A stretch of DNA of 18,404 bases from the NCBI GenBank assembly GCA_964371505.1, contig CAYJNG010000038.1, forward strand, positions 1 to 18,404. The letters are read 5' to 3'. The first letter of the stretch is position 1. Every line of letters begins with the position of its first letter. The stretch is from CAYJAD01 sp964371505. Lineage in GTDB: Bacteria; Desulfobacterota; Desulfovibrionia; Desulfovibrionales; Desulfovibrionaceae. The position numbers were made by a program, and so were the translations under genes. The notes beneath the pieces were generated by a model that did not search any database, was not told where the DNA came from, and worked only from the letters and a program-made list of their open reading frames with translations. Shown here in pieces: positions 14,122-18,404 of the stretch.

Positions 14122-15297
14122 TTACGCTACGGCATTTTTTCTATACAAGAATTTATTAACCACATAGCACAATACCATGGTAACGGCGATGACAGGTAAT
14201 GTGGTGCCTATGGCAAGGTCAAAAGCCTTCAAAATATGGTAAAAGATAAAGCCCATAAACCACACAGCAAGGTTAAGGATGGCAAAGTCCTTGGTATGGT
14301 AATCTTGCTGTAAAAGAAAGAAATTTGTAATGAGCACTGCTGCCATGGGAGCAAAAACAGAACCAATAAAGAGTAAGAAAGATTCGTATTCCCGTATGGG
14401 GGTAAAGAGCGCAAGCCCAAGACCGGCAAGGCAAACACATATGCCTACACTTTTTTCATTTAAATTTTTCCAAATACTTACTGCACTCACGCCGCCTGAA
14501 TAGGCATCTAAAAAAGTGCCTGCTGTGGTGGAAAAAAGCACCACAACAGCCCCAAGCACGCCTAGGCCTGAATGCAAAAGAATCTGCCCCATATCTGTTT
14601 GCGCCGTATATAATGCAGCACCAAGGCCAATGGTATACATCCACGTACTGCCAAGTAAGTACACCGCCGCACTGGTTCTAGTAGCTTGTAAGGGTTTTTG
14701 TGCTGTGCGCATATAGTCAGCAATAAGCGGTAACCACGATAGCGGCATCACAGCAGAAAGCTCCACAGCCACGCCAAAAGGCATGGACGATTGGCCTGTA
14801 TAAGGCACATTTCCTTGAAAAATAGTTACACTGAGCACAAGGGTCAAACTAAAAAGTAAGCCCATGGCTACCACATTCACTTTGTTAAAATTCTTAATTC
14901 CTATAAACACCCAGCAGATAACAAGGCCGGCAATAATAAGGCCCCAAACCCAGTCCCCCAAGGGCAAAAGAGCATTGGCTGTGGTCATCCCCACAGCAAT
15001 CATAACCGCTGTCCATCCCACCAATTGTACCACATTAAGCAAAGAAAAAAGTACGGAGCCCTTTTTACCAAAAGCCGTTTTTACAGTTTCCATGGAGCTT
15101 TTTTGGGTTTTAGCCCCAATAACACCGGCTAAATACAGTAAAAACCCACCTATAATATGCCCAAGAACTATGGCTGCAAAGCCTTTTACAAAACCTAAAG
15201 GCGCCAATAAGGTTCCTGTTAAAATCTCGGCAATGGACAATGCAGCGCCAAACCAAATAAGCGCTATGGGAAAGGTGGGTGTTTTTGTTGATGACAT
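14122..15297 (-). CDS. cytX: NCS1-family nucleobase transporter, CytX type (putative hydroxymethylpyrimidine permease)
   Basis: A 391-residue inner-membrane protein with about 12 hydrophobic segments, as in the NCS1 cytosine/purine/thiamine-precursor family. The N-terminal FGAALSIAEILTGTLLAPLG matches the CytX subgroup, often annotated as hydroxymethylpyrimidine (thiamine precursor) uptake, rather than CodB proper. WLPLIADYMRTA and TTAGTFLDAYSGGVS are further NCS1-like segments. Substrate cannot be settled from sequence; cytosine and hydroxymethylpyrimidine are both possible. The ATG at 15297 follows AGGA by six bases; the ATG at 15303 touches the Shine-Dalgarno and is unlikely. No canonical thiamine-pyrophosphate riboswitch is seen upstream, and no thi gene neighbours it; the leader instead holds a strong terminator hairpin (15364-15412). 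Confidence 0.82.
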   Translation of the reverse strand: MSSTKTPTFPIALIWFGAALSIAEILTGTLLAPLGFVKGFAAIVLGHIIGGFLLYLAGVIGAKTQKSSMETVKTAFGKKGSVLFSLLNVVQLVGWTAVMIAVGMTTANALLPLGDWVWGLIIAGLVICWVFIGIKNFNKVNVVAMGLLFSLTLVLSVTIFQGNVPYTGQSSMPFGVAVELSAVMPLSWLPLIADYMRTAQKPLQATRTSAAVYLLGSTWMYTIGLGAALYTAQTDMGQILLHSGLGVLGAVVVLFSTTAGTFLDAYSGGVSAVSIWKNLNEKSVGICVCLAGLGLALFTPIREYESFLLFIGSVFAPMAAVLITNFFLLQQDYHTKDFAILNLAVWFMGFIFYHILKAFDLAIGTTLPVIAVTMVLCYVVNKFLYRKNAVA

Positions 15298-15363
15298 GAA
15301 CATTCCTCATAAAAAGGCTAAAATAAGGGTTGAAGCTTTAGGCAGTGCAACATGCTTTAGCTT

Positions 15364-15412
15364 AAAAAATAAAACGCCCACAAGATTGCCGGCGCAAACC
15401 AAGGGGCGTTTT
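15364..15412 (-). terminator. Intrinsic terminator upstream of cytX (end of DHH-methyltransferase operon or leader attenuator)
   Basis: On the minus strand AAAACGCCC (15412-15404) pairs with GGGCGTTTT (15379-15371); an inner stem TTGC/GCAA caps it with loop GCCG, and ATTTTTT follows. It lies 133 bases after the methyltransferase stop and 67 bases before the cytX start, so it may end the former transcript or control entry into cytX. Confidence 0.85.
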
Positions 15413-15544
15413 AGCAAAGAAGACTTCGCTTAGCAAGAAAGCCGTGGTATTCCTCCATAGCTCCTACTTTACTGAATCTGAAAAAATACTTCGGCAAAGT
15501 TTTTACCATTTTTAGTGGAGACTACGTACAGAACTAAAGCATTA

Positions 15545-16264
15545 TTACATAGTTTTTTGCAAAAGAAGATGATTGAAATAAGCAATGGCAATGAAATGCG
15601 GATCTTTAAGCAACTCCCACTCTATTTCCAGCATACGAGGCAGCCATGATTCTTGTTGCTGTAAGGCAGCATCGTGCAAGGAAGCAAGCGCGCGCACGCC
15701 GTGCACAGCCTTTACTTGTAAGGTAGATTGCGCCCACAGTTCAATATCTGCATTTTCCAAATATTTAATATTACCAAAGGCAGAAGAATAGGAATCCCCC
15801 CCTTGTAAAAGCTGTTTAGCATCATCAAGATTATATTGTTGCACCACTGCTTGTATAATGCGCCCTGCACGATTGTGACGCACTATGGATACTATGCCGC
15901 CTTTTTTGAGAACACGAACTAACTCAGCAAAAATTTCCTGAGCATTGTCCACAAATTCAAAGACTAAATGGCAAATGACCACATCATAGCTCGCATCAGC
16001 CATGCCTTTAAGTGTAGTTATATCTCCACAAAGCTGTGTATAGTTTGGCGTTTTTTCACCGGCGTCAATCATATCTTGCAGCATTTCCACAGCAGTCACA
16101 TCATTATGCTGCGCTAAAAACTTTGCTGTAAAACCAAAGCCGCTCCCAAAATCCAAGACCTTTTGTCCTTGAATATGCTCCAATTGCTTCCACACCGTTT
16201 GATAAAACAACTTCCCTAAAGGGGAAACTGTATAATCATGGTATAACTGCATATCATAATCCAC
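15545..16264 (-). CDS. Class I SAM-dependent methyltransferase, CmoM/SmtA-like
   Basis: A 239-residue Rossmann methyltransferase. Motif I is KVLDFGSGFGFTAKFLA (35-51), the acidic end of strand 2 is E60, motif II region GDIT (80-83), and the post-III region VLKKGGIVSIVRHNRAG. The segment ICHLVFEFVDN (97-107) and the C-terminal LHDAALQQQESWLPRMLEIEWEL...PHFIAIAYFNHLL resemble E. coli CmoM, which methylates carboxymethoxyuridine at tRNA position 34. Without cmoA or cmoB in view that role is a suggestion; the safe call is a methyltransferase of unknown substrate. GTG at 16264 is preferred, with GGAG six bases upstream. It lies 21 bases after the DHH gene, in one operon. Confidence 0.8.
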   Translation of the reverse strand: MDYDMQLYHDYTVSPLGKLFYQTVWKQLEHIQGQKVLDFGSGFGFTAKFLAQHNDVTAVEMLQDMIDAGEKTPNYTQLCGDITTLKGMADASYDVVICHLVFEFVDNAQEIFAELVRVLKKGGIVSIVRHNRAGRIIQAVVQQYNLDDAKQLLQGGDSYSSAFGNIKYLENADIELWAQSTLQVKAVHGVRALASLHDAALQQQESWLPRMLEIEWELLKDPHFIAIAYFNHLLLQKTM

Positions 16265-16285
16265 ACGCTACTCCGTATATACACG

Positions 16286-18046
16286 CTAGCTTACGCGTGC
16301 GTATTTTTGCTGAAAAAGTTGCGGTGACAGCACTTCAAAAAAGCCTTTGGCATCTTGCACCAGCCAGTCTTCTTTTGCCCCTAACAAAATACTTACCGCG
16401 TCGCCACCTTGTGTCACTTCTACACAAAAAGGCTCTTGCGGCTGCAAAGCCCAAGCTATGGCATCTTGCTCATCATGACCTACAAGCCCCACGGAGCATA
16501 TTTTTTGAGCATGGGGCATAGTTTCAAGCTGCTCACGCGTAAAATCGCGAGCATATGTTTGCGAAAAAACATCCGCACGCACCACATACAAATCATGGGC
16601 AGATTGCACCACGACACTATCACCGGGACCACCAGAATAATAATTTTCGCTATCCCAGGCGGTAAAAATTTTCACATACTCACTAGGCCCCAAAACATAA
16701 GCCTGTACCACCTTGGTGGCTGTGGCCTTACACGCTCGCGCGTATTGAGCAAGTGAGGTGCGCATGCCTGTTTCTGTATTAAGCACCGTAGGGAAATACT
16801 CCATTTGAGGCGCATACTCTTCATCCACCACATTATAAGAAGCTTCAAAAACCTTGCGCTCAATGGGGTACACTTCACCCAAAATACCTATCATGAGATA
16901 CGTATCCTTACTACTCTTAACAAGTACGTCCCCTTCCAAGGTTCTTATGTGCAAGGTAACGCCTTCTGCAAACACCTGCGTGGTAGGAAGAAAGCCTTGT
17001 GAAGTGGCAAGCTTTCTATACAAAAAACAATTCTCAGGCTTAGGCCACCCCGCAAAAGTATGAGGGTCAAGGCAATCTATGAGGCGCACCCTTTCATAAT
17101 ACGAGCGCAAACGCTCTTCGCAATACGCAGCTAGGCTTTTATCCGTATATTTAGCGACAAATTTCGAATAGGCAATATAGCCGCCAGCTTTTTCCTTATG
17201 TCCGCCTCCGGAGCCCAAATCATCCGCCAACCACTGGGCCAAATCACTGGCCTTGGTATCACGGGTGGTGGTACGCACGGAAAACTTTAAATCACCGCTG
17301 GGTAAGGGAGAATAAGCTACCACCGTATCAATACTATCCACCTGAATGACAAGATCTCCAATGACACCTAAAAGATTAGGATCACACATGGGTACAGGCA
17401 CAAGGGCAAGGCGCAAAGCCTCATTAATAACGTTAAGCTCAGTTAACGACGAAGACGTTTGCAATAAGTCATTTAAGGAAAGGTTTGATAGACGTAGCTG
17501 CTTAAAAATGCCTTCATCTACCTTTAAGGCGTCCCACATGTCTTTATCTAGTGGATGCTTAAGCTCAGAAAAGTTATTGGTATCCATAAATAAGCCGTAC
17601 ACTAAGGCTGTGGATAGGGGCAAATCAAAAACAAAGTTTTCCTTTTCCAGTAAATCCCACACCAAGGTGGAGCAAGCCCCAAGCCACGGACGTAACTCAC
17701 ACACCTCCGGCAGTTCTCGTTCTTGCAGGTGATGATCAATAACAGCCACATGCGGTGCTTCTACTTTGCCCACATTTCCCATGCCGTACTGACAATCCAC
17801 CGTAATAAGCAAGCCATCCCATTCTTTTAAATCTGGTGCATGCTCAATGGGAATTTGCAATTGCAAAATCATAGCTAGAAGATTGGGCTTGGTTATGGGG
17901 GGACCACTGTAAAAAAGAAAAGGCTTTTTGTTTTTCTCTACTAAATAGCGATATAAACCAAAGCCTGCAGCAATGGCGTCTGCGTCCGGTATATTATGGC
18001 ATTGAATAGCAATATTTTCATGCTGTAAAAGCTTATCTAACAACAT
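16286..18046 (-). CDS. DHH-family phosphoesterase (NrnA-like) with repeated C-terminal extension
   Basis: A 586-residue protein. Residues 1 to about 315 form a DHH/DHHA1 phosphoesterase like bifunctional oligoribonuclease/pAp phosphatase: motif I H17 and D21/D23 (HNIPDADAIAAG), D84, the D104-H105-H106 triad, D155 (MDTNNFS), and the DHHA1 glycine motif GSGGGHKEKAGG (278-289). Metal and substrate residues look intact. NrnA proteins are usually about 310-350 residues, so roughly 250 extra residues follow. The extension contains three similar units with the pattern GD-x-V...Y/F-x-V/I...F-x-x-x-Y at 372-404, 475-498 and 548-581. The first matches the 'GDxIVKxxxGExYPIxxxxFExSY' module I recall from many phage and bacterial proteins. 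Function of the extension is unknown. The ATG at 18046 follows GGGGGTGG. First gene of the operon with the methyltransferase. Confidence 0.85.
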   Translation of the reverse strand: MLLDKLLQHENIAIQCHNIPDADAIAAGFGLYRYLVEKNKKPFLFYSGPPITKPNLLAMILQLQIPIEHAPDLKEWDGLLITVDCQYGMGNVGKVEAPHVAVIDHHLQERELPEVCELRPWLGACSTLVWDLLEKENFVFDLPLSTALVYGLFMDTNNFSELKHPLDKDMWDALKVDEGIFKQLRLSNLSLNDLLQTSSSLTELNVINEALRLALVPVPMCDPNLLGVIGDLVIQVDSIDTVVAYSPLPSGDLKFSVRTTTRDTKASDLAQWLADDLGSGGGHKEKAGGYIAYSKFVAKYTDKSLAAYCEERLRSYYERVRLIDCLDPHTFAGWPKPENCFLYRKLATSQGFLPTTQVFAEGVTLHIRTLEGDVLVKSSKDTYLMIGILGEVYPIERKVFEASYNVVDEEYAPQMEYFPTVLNTETGMRTSLAQYARACKATATKVVQAYVLGPSEYVKIFTAWDSENYYSGGPGDSVVVQSAHDLYVVRADVFSQTYARDFTREQLETMPHAQKICSVGLVGHDEQDAIAWALQPQEPFCVEVTQGGDAVSILLGAKEDWLVQDAKGFFEVLSPQLFQQKYARVS

Positions 18047-18228
18047 ACCACCCCCAAGGGATAAAATATCCAGCCCTTTGCCTTATAAAAAGCATATACT
18101 AGGCTAGCTATGCATCAGCGATACATACACTCTTCTGCTAACAGGCTTAGCCATGTTTGTCATTGAAAAAATTTACAGGAGCTTTTTGCTATGAAAAACT
18201 AAAGCCTGTGGGCAATGGCGAGGGGAAT

Positions 18229-18262
18229 AAAAAAATCCCCTTACAGCTTTCACCGTAAGGGG
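18229..18262 (-). terminator. Intrinsic terminator of the tRNA-Lys gene
   Basis: On the minus strand CCCCTTAC (18262-18255) pairs perfectly with GTAAGGGG (18244-18237) over a 10-base loop, followed by A and seven T residues. It begins 10 bases after the tRNA CCA end. Confidence 0.92.
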
Positions 18263-18272
18263 TTGATTTTAA

Positions 18273-18348
18273 TGGTGGGTCGTGCGGGGTTCGAACCTGC
18301 GACTCTCTGCTTAAAAGGCAGATACTCTACCTACTGAGTTAACGACCC
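18273..18348 (-). tRNA. tRNA-Lys (UUU)
   Basis: A 76-base cloverleaf. The acceptor stem is GGGTCGT/ACGACCC with discriminator A and an encoded CCA. The D arm is ACTC/GAGT; the anticodon stem TCTGC/GCAGA carries loop CTTTTAA, so the anticodon is UUU (18315-18313), reading AAA/AAG lysine codons. The T loop is TTCGAAC. The T stem GCAGG/CCCGC has one A-C mismatch (18298 with 18286), whereas the E. coli gene pairs fully there. It is otherwise very similar to the E. coli tRNA-Lys. Confidence 0.97.
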
Positions 18349-18361
18349 GTTGTGAAGTGGA

Positions 18362-18390
18362 TTTATACGCTTTATCTTTTAAGCCGTCAA
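18362..18390 (-). promoter_or_regulatory. Strong sigma70-like promoter of tRNA-Lys
   Basis: TTGACG (18390-18385) and TATAAA (18367-18362) are 17 bases apart on the minus strand, and the mature tRNA begins 13 bases after the -10. This leaves a 5' leader of only about six bases for RNase P. Confidence 0.85.
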
Positions 18391-18404
18391 GAGTTTTTTT
18401 AACT

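Noticed and set aside
14864..15433. 189-codon plus-strand open frame opposite cytX
   Set aside because: It is antisense to a clear membrane transporter, spans its start and leader, and has no recognisable protein features.
15478..15520. Weak hairpin ACTT-TGCCG-AAGT followed by T-run as the methyltransferase terminator
   Set aside because: The stem is only 4 bp before a bulge; the much stronger hairpin at 15371-15412 is a better candidate.
15298..15544. TPP riboswitch upstream of cytX
   Set aside because: The conserved CUGAGA and ACCUGAUC-type segments are absent from the minus-strand leader; only a terminator hairpin is clear.

Overview
The window looks like the chromosome of a Gram-negative anaerobe of the Desulfovibrionaceae type (Desulfobacterota). 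Pointers are a selenocysteine formate dehydrogenase, a sulfhydrogenase/anaerobic-sulfite-reductase-type electron-transfer subunit, an AmmeMemoRadiSam radical SAM enzyme, a glutaminyl-tRNA synthetase, and an LPS-heptose phosphatase (hence an outer membrane). Base composition is moderate (mid-40s % GC by eye, not computed). Genus-level assignment is inference. The sequence is a scaffold: a run of exactly 100 N (4418-4517) joins two contigs, so neighbours across it are not proven adjacent.

Layout. (1) 1-3196, minus strand: an operon of a small exported protein, the radical SAM enzyme AmrS and a corrinoid adenosyltransferase (the last two overlap as TAATG), followed by trigger factor with its own sigma70-like promoter and cut by the window edge. 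(2) 3292-4406, plus: purM with its own promoter, then the gap. (3) 4544-8679, minus: a two-gene formate dehydrogenase unit, a selenocysteine FdhF read through an in-frame UGA with a clear SECIS hairpin, followed by a one-chain fusion of the beta (4Fe-4S) and gamma (FAD/NAD(P)/2Fe-2S) subunits of a sulfhydrogenase-type reductase. (4) 8749-10008, plus: a GT2-like/DUF2062 membrane protein whose GT2-like part lacks a recognisable DxD site, ended by a strong terminator shared with convergent glnS. (5) 10033-13986, minus: glnS (own promoter), and an operon glpX - exported unknown - gmhB. (6) 14051-15458, minus: a CytX-type transporter with a terminator at each end; the upstream one may be a leader attenuator. 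(7) 15545-18046, minus: a DHH-family nanoRNase/pAp-phosphatase-like protein with a threefold-repeated C-terminal extension, followed by a CmoM-like methyltransferase. (8) 18229-18390, minus: a complete tRNA-Lys(UUU) transcription unit with promoter, gene and terminator.

Most genes are housekeeping (protein folding, purine synthesis, gluconeogenesis, LPS heptose, tRNA charging). The most distinctive part is the formate module: FdhF oxidises formate (or reduces CO2) and the fused partner has the cofactor sites to pass electrons to or from NAD(P)(H). I see no mobile elements, phage genes, CRISPR arrays or toxin-antitoxin pairs. No gene-free stretch exceeds about 300 bases.
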